Counted from the first letter of the stretch, positions 1 to 7,590 are shown. The stretch is DNA of 19,603 nucleotides from an uncultured bacterium (GCA_937870675.1 CALMZN010000021.1:1-19603); one strand, 5' to 3'. Translations and numbers: made by a program. Notes: generated by a model from the letters alone, not told the origin.

Positions 1-72
1 AAAAAAAGTAAAAACCAGGGATAAGACAAAGCCCGCAAAAAAAATTAATAAATAACTATAGCTTAGATTCAT
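1..72 (-). CDS. N-terminus of a membrane protein, probably endolytic transglycosylase MltG (partial)
   Basis: A reading frame starts at the ATG at 72-70 and stays open for 24 codons to the window edge. It encodes MNLSYSYLLI followed by an almost wholly hydrophobic run of Phe, Leu, Val, Gly and Ala, which looks like an N-terminal membrane anchor. The start lies inside the last codons of ruvX and overlaps it by 17 bp, suggesting translational coupling. In many bacteria the gene after ruvX encodes MltG (YceG-like), an inner-membrane lytic transglycosylase with just such an anchor, so that is my inference. The catalytic domain is outside the window and the identity cannot be proven here. Confidence 0.45.
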   Translation of the reverse strand, partial: MNLSYSYLLIFFAGFVLSLVFTFF

Positions 73-484
73 TTTGTGTTAAAAATGTTTCTAAAATTGC
101 CGCGGCCGAATATTTATCTAAGTCCTTTTTTATTCCCTGCTTAACATACAATTGCGAAGTAAAACTTTCATCCACCACATAGACCGGCACGCTAATATTT
201 TTCTGACAAAATTTTATAAAATTATTGGTAATACTCTGACGCTCATTGTCTTGGCCAGACAAGCTGGTTGGCAGGCCAATCACTAGACCATCAATCTGTT
301 CACTTTTTATTATTTTTTCTAGCTCCAGCATTGTATTTTCTTGGCTAATATTAGCCAAAATCTTGTAAGGAACAGCCATACTGCCTAAAACCCCTAGTGC
401 TAGCCCAATGTTTTTATCACCAAAATCAAGGCCCAAATATTTTTCCCGCGAACGGGATTTTGCTATATTATGATTATTTGCCAT
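56..484 (-). CDS. ruvX: RuvX/YqgF-family putative Holliday junction resolvase or pre-16S rRNA nuclease
   Basis: Small RNase H-like protein of the YqgF family, linked in other bacteria to 16S rRNA 5'-end maturation and proposed as a Holliday junction resolvase. Visible motifs are LGLDFGDKNIGLA near residues 17-29 with the first catalytic Asp, VIGLPTSLSGQ in the middle, VYVVDESFTS (the family's DERxT motif, with Ser in place of Arg) and a C-terminal DKYSAAAIL carrying the last acidic residue. I chose the ATG at 484, giving 142 aa, two bases after the map stop. An upstream TTG at 508 would overlap map by 22 bp and add a non-conserved extension. It is the third gene of the adk-map-ruvX unit. Confidence 0.9.
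   Translation of the reverse strand: MANNHNIAKSRSREKYLGLDFGDKNIGLALGVLGSMAVPYKILANISQENTMLELEKIIKSEQIDGLVIGLPTSLSGQDNERQSITNNFIKFCQKNISVPVYVVDESFTSQLYVKQGIKKDLDKYSAAAILETFLTQNESKL
341..358. repeat. 18-bp perfect palindrome inside ruvX
   Basis: TTGGCTAATATTAGCCAA reads the same on both strands and lies within ruvX, encoding part of the stretch ILANISQ. Its core GCTAATATTAGC recurs exactly upstream of tuf at 14915-14926. No function is established; it may be chance within coding sequence or a protein-binding site. Confidence 0.6.
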
Positions 485-486
485 AA

Positions 487-1233
487 TTATTCGGTTAAAA
501 CCACACAACCATCATCAGTCACCACTACTGTATGCTCAAAATGGGCTGTCAATGACCCATCTTGGCTATTGACACTCCAATTATTATCAGCCACTGCTAT
601 GTGATGATCCCCACCCATAATAATCATTGGTTCAATAGCCAATACTAGACCCGGAAACATCTTGGCTAATTTTTGGCCGGTATTATAATTTGGGATCAAA
701 GGATCTTCATGCACAGCGCGCCCTACTCCATGGCCAGCTAGGTCTTGCACAATGCCGTAGCCGTGTGGCTTAATAAATTTCTCTATGGCGCGACCAATTT
801 CTTCCAAGCCCTTGCCTGGACCAACTTGGCTAATGGCTATTTCCAAAGATTTCTTGGTCACGCTCAATAATTGTTGGGCCTCTTTGGATATTTTACCCAC
901 GCCAACAGTCAAAGCCATGTCGGTGTACAGGCCCTTATATTTCAAGCCCAAATCCAAGCCAACAATATCCCCTTCTCGCAGTGCTTGCTTGTTTGGTATG
1001 CCGTGCACCACGGTCTGGTTGACAGAAACACACAAAGCACTAGGAAAACCACGGTAATTTTTGAACGAGGGCTTGGCCTTGGCTTTGGCAATCAACTTTT
1101 CGGCTAATTGATTCAGCTCTAAACCAGTAATTCCCGGCCTAACTTCTTCTGCCACCGCGCGCAATATTTGACTTAATATTTTGCCGCCTTCTTTTAGTGT
1201 AGCAATTTCTGAGTCCGTTTTTTTATCCAGCAT
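487..1233 (-). CDS. map: Type I methionine aminopeptidase
   Basis: Cytosolic dimetal hydrolase that removes the initiator methionine from nascent proteins. The 248-aa length fits the short bacterial type I form without an N-terminal zinc finger. The family residues are all present: His77 in VVHGIP, metal ligands Asp94 (GLDLGL) and Asp105 (YTDMALT), His168 in AGHGVG, Glu201 in AIEPM and Glu233 in HFEHTVV. The ATG at 1233 lies inside the end of adk (11-bp overlap), so translation is probably coupled. The order secY-adk-map is conserved in many bacteria. Here infA, rpmJ and the alpha-operon ribosomal genes that often follow are replaced by ruvX. Confidence 0.97.
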   Translation of the reverse strand: MLDKKTDSEIATLKEGGKILSQILRAVAEEVRPGITGLELNQLAEKLIAKAKAKPSFKNYRGFPSALCVSVNQTVVHGIPNKQALREGDIVGLDLGLKYKGLYTDMALTVGVGKISKEAQQLLSVTKKSLEIAISQVGPGKGLEEIGRAIEKFIKPHGYGIVQDLAGHGVGRAVHEDPLIPNYNTGQKLAKMFPGLVLAIEPMIIMGGDHHIAVADNNWSVNSQDGSLTAHFEHTVVVTDDGCVVLTE

Positions 1234-1876
1234 GCTCTTTTAAATAATTGATGATTAAAGCCGAGACATCTGCAATAGAACCACTACCATCTATCACTGC
1301 CAATTTATTTTGCTGTTGATAATAAGCCAAAAGTTTTGAGGTTTCCTGTCTGTAATAACTCAATCTCTTGCGCACCAAGTCCTCGCGATCATCCTCGCGA
1401 AAATGAATTGGCTGATGGCATATTTCACAACGCGAATCAAGCCCTGAGGGGTGATGCTCTATATGATAAACGTGACCATTGGGACAAATCCTACGCCCCA
1501 CTATGCGTTGTATAGCCAGCTCATCAGGAATATCAATATTAATCACCAAGTCAAGCAAATAATGCTGATCAAGGTTTGAGGCCTGATAAATTGTGCGTGG
1601 AAAACCATCTATCAAAAAACCTTTTTTGTAGACCGTTTTTTTTAATTCATCCAAAATTAGCGAGATCATCAAATTGTCTGGTATCATCTCACCATTATTT
1701 ACAAAACTGGCAATTTTGTTGCCTAATTCGGTTTTTTGTTGGATAGCTGAACGAAGTATATCGCCAGCCGCCAAGGATTCAATGCCCAAATAATCAGTAA
1801 TTACTTGACCTTGGGTACTTTTCCCTGATCCTTGGGGTCCCAATAATACTATTTTGCTTATTTTTTTGTTGGCCAT
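1223..1876 (-). CDS. adk: Adenylate kinase
   Basis: Cytosolic kinase catalysing ATP + AMP to 2 ADP. The 217-aa protein has the P-loop GPQGSGKST at residues 13-21, the AMP-site region AAGDILR near 36-42, the DGFPRT motif at 90-95 and a long-form LID domain at about 128-165. The LID carries Cys131, His135, Cys150 and Cys153, a candidate zinc site in which a CPNGH stretch replaces the common C-x2-C first half. First gene of an adk-map-ruvX transcription unit with its own promoter just upstream. The leader is only about 14 nt and has no Shine-Dalgarno sequence. Confidence 0.96.
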   Translation of the reverse strand: MANKKISKIVLLGPQGSGKSTQGQVITDYLGIESLAAGDILRSAIQQKTELGNKIASFVNNGEMIPDNLMISLILDELKKTVYKKGFLIDGFPRTIYQASNLDQHYLLDLVINIDIPDELAIQRIVGRRICPNGHVYHIEHHPSGLDSRCEICHQPIHFREDDREDLVRKRLSYYRQETSKLLAYYQQQNKLAVIDGSGSIADVSALIINYLKEHAG

Positions 1877-1896
1877 TTATTTGTTATTATGTTCAA

Positions 1897-1925
1897 ATTA
1901 TAGCAAAAGGACGGACTTTACTCAA
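1897..1925 (-). promoter_or_regulatory. Sigma70-type promoter for adk-map-ruvX
   Basis: On the minus strand, a -35 TTGAGT (1925-1920) is separated by exactly 17 bp from a perfect -10 TATAAT (1902-1897). Transcription should start near 1890, leaving about 14 nt before the adk ATG. It lies directly downstream of the secY terminator, so adk is separated from the spc operon. Confidence 0.8.
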
Positions 1926-1927
1926 TC

Positions 1928-1952
1928 AAAAATCCCCGCGTCAGACGCGGGG
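1928..1952 (-). terminator. Rho-independent terminator after secY
   Basis: A GC-only inverted repeat (CCCCGCG, loop TCTGA on the minus strand, CGCGGGG) begins 14 bp after the secY stop and is followed on the minus strand by ATTTTT. It should end the long ribosomal protein-secY transcript. The same arm and loop motif occurs again between tuf and rpsJ. Confidence 0.8.
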
Positions 1953-1965
1953 ACTATTTTATCTA

Positions 1966-3243
1966 TTAAAAACCTTCGTAATCTCTCATTACCAGCTGAG
2001 CGTCAATCTGTTTGACTGTTTCAATGGCTACTGAAACCACAATCAACAAACTAGTGCCACCAAAGGCAATAGTGGCCATATTAGTGACTGAAGGGATGAT
2101 GTTTGGCAAAATAGCAATCAAGCCCAAGAATATCGCACCCACCAGCACCACTCTATTCATAACCATATTGAGATAATCAGAAGTTGGTCGACCCGGTCTG
2201 ATACCAGGAATAAAGCCACCCTGCTTTTGCAAATTCTCGGCTATCTGCTGGGGCTTGAAGATTACTGAAGTATAAAAATAAGTAAAGATTACCACTAGCA
2301 AAAAATAAACTATATTGTGAAAGGTTCTACCTTGGAAAGTATCAATAATCCACTGTGAAAAATTAGCCATCCACGGCACACTAGATTTCAGAAAAAATTG
2401 AGCAATCATTGGAGGCACCAAAACAACTGACACCGCAAAAATGATTGGAATCACTCCAGCTTGATTGACTCTAAGTGGCAAATGAGTGTTTACTCCACCA
2501 ACGCTTCTACTGCCCACCATGTGGCGAGCATAAGAAACTGGGATGTTTCTCTGACCCTCAGTAATCAAAACCACAGCCGCAATAGTAACCAAGGCAATCA
2601 CTACAAAGATTACTAAATTCAAAACTTGAGAGTTATCAAAGGCAATAAAAGTATTGCGTATGGTAGTGGGCAAACCGCTAACAATGCCGGCAAAAATTAT
2701 CAAAGAAACTCCATTGCCCACATGCTTTTCAGTGATCAGCTCGCCTAGCCACATTAAGAACATTGTACCAGCGGTAATCAGTATCAAAGTCGTCACCAAC
2801 TCCATACTGGTCATGTCACCCAAAAGCCGACCTTGGGTCTGGCTGGATAAAAGTCGAATATAGCTATAGGCCTGAATCAAAGCTAAGGGCACAGTCAATA
2901 ATCTGGTGTATTGATTTAATTTTTGCTGGCCATACTCGCCTTCTTTTGATAGCGCCTCTATTTTTGGCACTATCATAGCCAATAACTGTATGATAATGGA
3001 AGCCGTGATATAAGGACCGACTCCCAACATAATTACTGAAAAATTTTGCAAAGCACCACCAGAAAACATACTCAAAAGCCCTAATACTTGGTTGCCTTCA
3101 AGATAGGTTTTCAACTCAGTCACATTGACACCAGGTACTGGAACATGAGCGGCAAGGCGATAAACTACCAATAAAGCAGCCACATACAAAATACTCTTAC
3201 GAACATCCTGGGCTTTCCAAATTTGTTTTAATTTATCTAGCAT
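1966..3243 (-). CDS. secY: Preprotein translocase subunit SecY
   Basis: Pore-forming subunit of the Sec translocon in the cytoplasmic membrane, which passes unfolded proteins from the ribosome or SecA. The 425-aa length and about ten hydrophobic segments fit the family. Recognisable blocks include VYRLAAHVPVPGV near the N-terminus, FSGGALQNFSV, VGNGVSLIIFAGI in the middle, ITEGQRNIPVSYARH in the cytosolic loop, LRVNQAGVIPIIFA, and GGFIPGIRPGRPT before the last helices. It is the last gene of the spc operon, 9 bp after rplO, and is followed by a terminator. Confidence 0.98.
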   Translation of the reverse strand: MLDKLKQIWKAQDVRKSILYVAALLVVYRLAAHVPVPGVNVTELKTYLEGNQVLGLLSMFSGGALQNFSVIMLGVGPYITASIIIQLLAMIVPKIEALSKEGEYGQQKLNQYTRLLTVPLALIQAYSYIRLLSSQTQGRLLGDMTSMELVTTLILITAGTMFLMWLGELITEKHVGNGVSLIIFAGIVSGLPTTIRNTFIAFDNSQVLNLVIFVVIALVTIAAVVLITEGQRNIPVSYARHMVGSRSVGGVNTHLPLRVNQAGVIPIIFAVSVVLVPPMIAQFFLKSSVPWMANFSQWIIDTFQGRTFHNIVYFLLVVIFTYFYTSVIFKPQQIAENLQKQGGFIPGIRPGRPTSDYLNMVMNRVVLVGAIFLGLIAILPNIIPSVTNMATIAFGGTSLLIVVSVAIETVKQIDAQLVMRDYEGF

Positions 3244-3252
3244 AAGCTTTTA

Positions 3253-3729
3253 TTATTCCTTCTTTTTTGGCACTTCCTTTTTGATTGACACCACAATAGC
3301 TTTACCACCAGCATCCTCAATTTTCTTTTTGGCTTCCTTGGAAAAAGCGTTGGCTTCAATGATTAATTTTTTAGCCAAAGTACCGGTGGACAATATTTTC
3401 AAACCATTCTCCATACTCATGATCACACCTTTTTTGAGTAAAATTCTAGCATTAACTTTGTCGCCATCTTTGAACAAACTATTGAGAACACGAACATTGA
3501 CTGTGGCAAACTTGGGGTGAATAGAACGGAAGCCCTTGGATTTTGGTATACGCATCAAATAAGTGCGCATACTACGCACGGCAATACCGACTCGTCCGCC
3601 TGATCTAGCCCTCTGGCCCTTCATACCGCGAGTAGAATAATTACCACGACCAGAACCAGAACCACGGCCGACTTTTTTACGGCGATGAGTAGAACCCTTT
3701 GATTTTTGCAAATTGCTTAAAGTCAACAT
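3253..3729 (-). CDS. rplO: 50S ribosomal protein L15
   Basis: Large-subunit protein (uL15) that helps late assembly of the 23S rRNA core. The 158-aa sequence starts with MLTLSNLQKSKGSTHRRKKVGRGSGSGRG, split here as the Gly/Arg-rich RNA-binding N-terminal tail (residues about 14-45), followed by the globular C-terminal half ending in lysines. It begins 2 bp after the rpsE stop. The position normally held by rpmD (L30) between rpsE and rplO is therefore empty. Confidence 0.97.
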   Translation of the reverse strand: MLTLSNLQKSKGSTHRRKKVGRGSGSGRGNYSTRGMKGQRARSGGRVGIAVRSMRTYLMRIPKSKGFRSIHPKFATVNVRVLNSLFKDGDKVNARILLKKGVIMSMENGLKILSTGTLAKKLIIEANAFSKEAKKKIEDAGGKAIVVSIKKEVPKKKE

Positions 3730-3731
3730 AA

Positions 3732-4379
3732 TTATTTTTTCTTATTAGCGACAATTATTTTATCAGCTGACACGATTTTTTTGGCTTCGTCAGTTTTGGT
3801 TTTGATACTTCTTGATTTTGGCACAAAAGAAGACAAGGCCTTCAAGGTAGCGCGAGAATTATTGATCTTATTGCCAGCGCCCAAAATCTTGGCGGTGGCA
3901 TCCTTGATGCCAGCTAAATCCAAGATTATACGAACTACGCCACCAGCTTTGATACCACTACCTTTTTTGGCTGGTCTAATCATAATTCTAGCTGATTTCT
4001 CTTTGACTGTCACGGCGTGTGGAATGGTGCCATCAACAATAGTGACCTTAGTCAAATGTTTTCTAGCTTGAGTCACGGCTTTGGCAATAGCCGCCGAGAC
4101 ATCAATACCCTTAGCCAAACCCATGCCAACTCGGCCTTTACGATCACCAATAATCATACAAGCTCGGAATTTCATTCTTTTACCACCAGCCATCACACGA
4201 GTGACTCTAGCCAGATCTACAATCCTCTGCTCAATATCATCACTGGGCTTGTCCGCGCCACGACGCATAGGACGCATACCTGGTTTTGGCCGATGCATCA
4301 TTGGCTTGGCTGGTGCCTTGGCTTGACTAGCGACTGGACTAGCCACGTTGTTTTCTTTTTTGTTATCTACAGTATTCAT
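3732..4379 (-). CDS. rpsE: 30S ribosomal protein S5
   Basis: Small-subunit protein uS5, involved in decoding fidelity and mRNA entry. The conserved core runs from about residue 49 (IEQRIVDLARVTRV) through the dsRNA-binding-like domain with GGKRMKFRACMIIGDRKGRVG to the C-terminal domain with GSGIKAGGVVR. At 215 aa it is longer than the usual ~165-170 aa. The extra part is mainly an N-terminal tail of about 48 residues rich in Pro, Met, Lys and Arg, plus a Lys-rich C-terminus. It lies between rplR (3 bp upstream) and rplO (2 bp downstream). Confidence 0.97.
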   Translation of the reverse strand: MNTVDNKKENNVASPVASQAKAPAKPMMHRPKPGMRPMRRGADKPSDDIEQRIVDLARVTRVMAGGKRMKFRACMIIGDRKGRVGMGLAKGIDVSAAIAKAVTQARKHLTKVTIVDGTIPHAVTVKEKSARIMIRPAKKGSGIKAGGVVRIILDLAGIKDATAKILGAGNKINNSRATLKALSSFVPKSRSIKTKTDEAKKIVSADKIIVANKKK

Positions 4380-4382
4380 AGC

Positions 4383-4742
4383 TTAAAATTTAATTCCTGC
4401 TTTTCTTAAGCCCTCGGCTAAAGATTTTACTCGACCATGGTATTTATAAGCGCCACGATCAAAAATTATTTCATTAATTTTCTTTTCACTTAACTTCTTA
4501 CCCAAAAATTCTCCCAAAGCCAAAGCTTTATCCATTTTTTTGGCGTCTTTACTAGTCAATTCTTTATCTGAAGCAGATACAATAGTGATGCCCTTGGTAT
4601 CATCAATGGCTTGAGCATAAATATGACTCAAACTTCTAAAGACGGACAAACGAGGTTTTTTGGCTGACCCCGACATCTTAACCCTGGTCCTTATTTGACG
4701 TCGCAAATATTTTGCTTGTTTTACTTTATTCTGATCTTTCAT
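4383..4742 (-). CDS. rplR: 50S ribosomal protein L18
   Basis: Large-subunit protein uL18, which binds 5S rRNA with L5 in the central protuberance. The 119-aa length is typical. The basic N-terminus with RRQIRTRVK, the block PRLSVFRSLSHIYAQAIDD and the C-terminal FDRGAYKYHGRVKSLAEGLRKAG are family signatures. It sits 17 bp after rplF and 3 bp before rpsE in the standard spc order. Confidence 0.97.
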   Translation of the reverse strand: MKDQNKVKQAKYLRRQIRTRVKMSGSAKKPRLSVFRSLSHIYAQAIDDTKGITIVSASDKELTSKDAKKMDKALALGEFLGKKLSEKKINEIIFDRGAYKYHGRVKSLAEGLRKAGIKF

Positions 4743-4759
4743 AACCGTGATTGCTTAAC

Positions 4760-5314
4760 TTATGACTTAACTACTTTACCGGCCTTGCGGCGGATAACTT
4801 CGTCAGTGTATTTTATGCCTTTGCCCTTGTAGGGCTCTGGCTTTTTAATATCTCTAATTTCAGCAGCTGTTTGACCGACTTGCTGACGATCAATGCCACT
4901 GACTTTTATAATATTTTTTTCCGTTTCAATAGTCACACCTGCTACTGCCTGATATTCTACTGGGTGTGAAAAACCAACATTGAGCACTAGCTTCTTACCC
5001 TGCATAGCTACTTTGAAACCAACTCCGTTAATTTCCAGTGTTTTGACAAAACCCTCAGTGACACCAACCACCGCGTTATTAACCAAAGCCCTGCTCAAAC
5101 CCCACAGGGCCTTTCCTGCTTTGGTTTCAGCGATTTTTAGCACAAAAGTCAACTCTTGATCTTTGAGTTCAGCGCTAATGCCTTTTGGTAATTTTACCAT
5201 TAAATTACCTTTGGGGCCTTTGACTTTGACAGTTTGACCGCTCTGATAGTCACCCTCGACTACAATTTGCACAGAGCTTGGCAATATGATTATTTTTTTT
5301 CCAATTCTTGACAT
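4760..5314 (-). CDS. rplF: 50S ribosomal protein L6
   Basis: Large-subunit protein uL6, located near the factor-binding site. The 184-aa protein has the two similar L6 domains and the C-terminal signature PEPYKGKGIKY with the following TDEVIRRKAGK. The N-terminus MSRIGKKIIILP is typical. Its ATG is the outer edge of a 15-bp inverted repeat that fills the gap to rpsH, so no normal Shine-Dalgarno sequence is present; the bases before ATG are CTAACGGGAT. Confidence 0.97.
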   Translation of the reverse strand: MSRIGKKIIILPSSVQIVVEGDYQSGQTVKVKGPKGNLMVKLPKGISAELKDQELTFVLKIAETKAGKALWGLSRALVNNAVVGVTEGFVKTLEINGVGFKVAMQGKKLVLNVGFSHPVEYQAVAGVTIETEKNIIKVSGIDRQQVGQTAAEIRDIKKPEPYKGKGIKYTDEVIRRKAGKVVKS

Positions 5315-5396
5315 ATCCCGTTAGAAATTACGTAAATTAACTTATATTTAAATTCTTTATTATTCCCGCCAGATTTTGTATATTTCTAACGGGATA
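5314..5396. repeat. 83-bp element with 15-bp perfect inverted repeats between rpsH and rplF
   Basis: TATCCCGTTAGAAAT (5314-5328) is the exact reverse complement of ATTTCTAACGGGATA (5382-5396), with a 53-nt AT-rich spacer containing TACGTA. The right side is 11 bp from the rpsH stop, and the left edge coincides with the rplF start codon. It could be a miniature transposon-like insertion or a long mRNA hairpin for processing. I saw no target-site duplication. Confidence 0.75.
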
Positions 5397-5407
5397 AATA
5401 TTTATTA

Positions 5408-5797
5408 TTACCAGATTTCAAACATTAATTCGCCACCAATATTACCCTGCCTGGCTTCTTGAGTAGTAAGCAGACCTTTGGAAGTAGAGATGATGGCGGT
5501 ACCAAAATTATTCAGAACTTGAGGAATATCACGACCGGAAATATAAATTCTTTGGCCAGGTTTGGAGATTTTTCTAATGTGGCGGATAGCTGGACCTTCA
5601 TCGGAATATTTCAACTCAATCTTTAAATAGTCAAAATTTCCAACTTTAATTTCAGCTACATGACCAATGTAGTTTTCTCGCTCTAGAATTTTGGCAATAC
5701 TTAATTTTATCTTGGAAGTAGGAATAAGCACCTCTGGCTTATTTACCAAGACAGCATTGCGAATTCTAGTTAACATGTCGGCGATAGGATCTGTCAT
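5408..5797 (-). CDS. rpsH: 30S ribosomal protein S8
   Basis: Small-subunit protein uS8, a primary 16S rRNA central-domain binder and in E. coli the autoregulator of the spc operon. The 129-aa length is normal. Signatures are the N-terminal DPIADMLTRIRNA, the middle stretch RHIRKISKPGQRIYI and the C-terminal ISTSKGLLTTQEARQGNIGGE. It lies between rpsN (43 bp upstream) and rplF, from which it is separated by the inverted-repeat element. Confidence 0.98.
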   Translation of the reverse strand: MTDPIADMLTRIRNAVLVNKPEVLIPTSKIKLSIAKILERENYIGHVAEIKVGNFDYLKIELKYSDEGPAIRHIRKISKPGQRIYISGRDIPQVLNNFGTAIISTSKGLLTTQEARQGNIGGELMFEIW

Positions 5798-5840
5798 ATG
5801 TTATCTGGTTTCAAATTTGTTATATTTATGTGAATAATAA

Positions 5841-6026
5841 TTACCAACTTGATTTAGTCACGCCGGGTAACTCGCCTTTTTCGACTAGCTCCCTGACGCA
5901 GATGCGGCACATATTAAACTCTCGCATATAAGAGCGATTGCGACCGCAACGCCAACAACGACGAACAATTCGGGAAGAATACTTTGGCGTTTTTCTTGAT
6001 TTAGCTTTTTGCGCTTCTGTTGCCAT
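5841..6026 (-). CDS. rpsN: 30S ribosomal protein S14, zinc-binding short type
   Basis: Small-subunit protein uS14 of the 61-aa zinc-ribbon (type Z) form. The four zinc cysteines are Cys24 and Cys27 (CWRC) and Cys40 and Cys43 (CRIC), and the C-terminus GELPGVTKSSW is the family end. The residues before the first Cys pair are basic. It starts 5 bp after rplE, in the standard spc position. The C+ form implies it needs zinc; no zinc-free paralogue is in this window. Confidence 0.97.
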   Translation of the reverse strand: MATEAQKAKSRKTPKYSSRIVRRCWRCGRNRSYMREFNMCRICVRELVEKGELPGVTKSSW

Positions 6027-6031
6027 ATTAA

Positions 6032-6583
6032 TTATTTCTTATTTTTCTTAAAAGGAAAGCCCAAAGCGCTTAAAAGCACCATGGCTTGTTCATCGTTTTT
6101 GGCGGAAGTGACAATAGCGATTTCCAAACCGTGTATTTTGTCAATATCTTCCATGCCAATTTCTGGAAAAACAATATGTTCTTTGAGACCGATAATATAA
6201 TTACCATGGCCATCAAAGCCCTTTTTCAAATCCAAGCCATAAAAATCTCGCAAACGTGGAATAGTGGAATTGACTAGTTTGTACAAGAAGTCATACATTC
6301 TTAATCCCCGTAGCGTCACTTTGGCACCAATAATATTTCCTTCACGAACTTTGAAGTTGGAAATTGATTTTTTGGCTTTGGTCAAAACTGGCTTCTGGCC
6401 GGTGATGCGCTGTAATACTGAAATGCCAAAATCTACCCAATGCTTTTCTTGAGTGGCTTTGCCCAAACCAATATTCAACACCACTTTCTGCACTTTTGGC
6501 ACAGCCATGATATTGGTAAGACCGAGCTGTTCTTTGATCTTAGCTCTCAATTCTTTATTATATTGTTCTCTTAACTTGTTCAT
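6032..6583 (-). CDS. rplE: 50S ribosomal protein L5
   Basis: Large-subunit protein uL5, which binds 5S rRNA and contacts the P-site tRNA. The 183-aa length is typical. Signatures are VPKVQKVVLNIGLG near residues 28-41, TGQKPVLTKAKKSI, then GAKVTLRG and FPEIGMEDID, and the end LLSALGFPFKK. All nine Ala codons I traced are GCT or GCC, a useful contrast to the foreign-looking HD gene at the right end. It starts 8 bp after rplX. Confidence 0.98.
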   Translation of the reverse strand: MNKLREQYNKELRAKIKEQLGLTNIMAVPKVQKVVLNIGLGKATQEKHWVDFGISVLQRITGQKPVLTKAKKSISNFKVREGNIIGAKVTLRGLRMYDFLYKLVNSTIPRLRDFYGLDLKKGFDGHGNYIIGLKEHIVFPEIGMEDIDKIHGLEIAIVTSAKNDEQAMVLLSALGFPFKKNKK

Positions 6584-6591
6584 ATTATCAA

Positions 6592-6930
6592 TTAATCAAT
6601 TACTTCGGAACACTTTTTACAAATTCTGCTTTTAATTTTTTTGTCAGCTTGTTCTCCTTTGCCGACTGACAATTTGTAAGCAATGCGACTGGTGTTGCCA
6701 CACTTCGGACACAAAAGTATAACATTAGCCACGCTAATGGGTCCGTTGAATTGCACACGCTGGCCCTTTTCATTACTACGGCGGGGCTTCAAATGCTTGT
6801 ACATGATATTGACACCATCGACTACTACTTTATTTGAACCTTTTAAAACTTGGATGATTTTTCCAGTTTTACCCTTGTCTTTGCCTGTCAATATTTTTAC
6901 TTGGTCATTGACCCTGTATTTTATCTTCAT
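6592..6930 (-). CDS. rplX: 50S ribosomal protein L24 with C-terminal zinc ribbon
   Basis: Large-subunit protein uL24, an early assembly initiator. The KOW motif is seen as VKILTGKDKGKTGKI at residues 11-25, followed by VDGVNIMYKHLKP. The C-terminal extension carries Cys74-Pro-Lys-Cys77 and Cys104-Lys-Lys-Cys107, a treble-clef-like zinc ribbon found in many but not all bacterial L24 proteins. The linker between the Cys pairs is somewhat long at 26 residues. It starts 4 bp after rplN. Confidence 0.97.
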   Translation of the reverse strand: MKIKYRVNDQVKILTGKDKGKTGKIIQVLKGSNKVVVDGVNIMYKHLKPRRSNEKGQRVQFNGPISVANVILLCPKCGNTSRIAYKLSVGKGEQADKKIKSRICKKCSEVID

Positions 6931-6934
6931 ATAT

Positions 6935-7306
6935 TTATAATACTTCTGGTGCTAAAGAAATAATCTTGTTGTAACCCTTGACTCTGAGCTCTCTGGCTAC
7001 TGGTCCAAAAATACGACTACCCAATGGTTCTTTGGTTTTCTTGTCCACTATCACCACAGCATTTTCACTAAATCTGACATAAACGCCGTTGGAACGTCTG
7101 ATTTCTTTTCGTTGTCTGACAATTACCGCGTGCAAAACTTGACTTTTTTTGACTGGAGCATGGGGCTGGGCAACCTTGACAACAACATTGATCATATCAC
7201 CAATGACGGCGTATCTTTTTTTGTAGCCACCCAAAACACGGATGCATTGTACTAGTTTTGCACCAGAATTATCAGCCACTTGTAGCATTGATCGATGTTG
7301 AATCAT
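6935..7306 (-). CDS. rplN: 50S ribosomal protein L14
   Basis: Large-subunit protein uL14, which forms part of the inter-subunit bridge. The 123-aa length is the family norm. Signatures are MIQHRSMLQVADNSGAK at the start, VVVKVAQPHAPVKKSQV, RRSNGVYVRFSENAVV and FGPVARELR near the C-terminus. It starts 11 bp after rpsQ. Confidence 0.98.
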   Translation of the reverse strand: MIQHRSMLQVADNSGAKLVQCIRVLGGYKKRYAVIGDMINVVVKVAQPHAPVKKSQVLHAVIVRQRKEIRRSNGVYVRFSENAVVIVDKKTKEPLGSRIFGPVARELRVKGYNKIISLAPEVL

Positions 7307-7317
7307 ATTTTTTAAAT

Positions 7318-7590
7318 TTATTTAACGGGGTTAACTTTTTTAATTACACGCCAGCGCTTGTCGCAAGATAAGGGTCGGCAGGCCTCAATCACTATTTTTT
7401 CGCCTAGACGAAACAAATTTTCCTCATCATGCGCCTTGTATTTCTTAGTCACTTGGTATCTTTTTTTATACTTAGGATGGGCCTTGATTTGGACGACTTT
7501 GACCACCACGGTCTTGGCCATTTTGTCACTGACAACTTCGCCAATCAAGCGACGGCGGATAATTTTTTTTGTTGTTGCTTTCTTTTCCAT
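7318..7590 (-). CDS. rpsQ: 30S ribosomal protein S17
   Basis: Small-subunit protein uS17, a primary 16S rRNA binder with an OB fold. The conserved part begins with RRRLIGEVVSDKMAKTVVV, then HPKYKKRYQVTKKYKAHDE and the C-terminal IEACRPLSCDKRWRV. I chose the ATG at 7590 (90 aa), because the upstream in-frame codon at 7596 is TTG and adds only two residues. It starts 17 bp after rpmC. Confidence 0.97.
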   Translation of the reverse strand: MEKKATTKKIIRRRLIGEVVSDKMAKTVVVKVVQIKAHPKYKKRYQVTKKYKAHDEENLFRLGEKIVIEACRPLSCDKRWRVIKKVNPVK

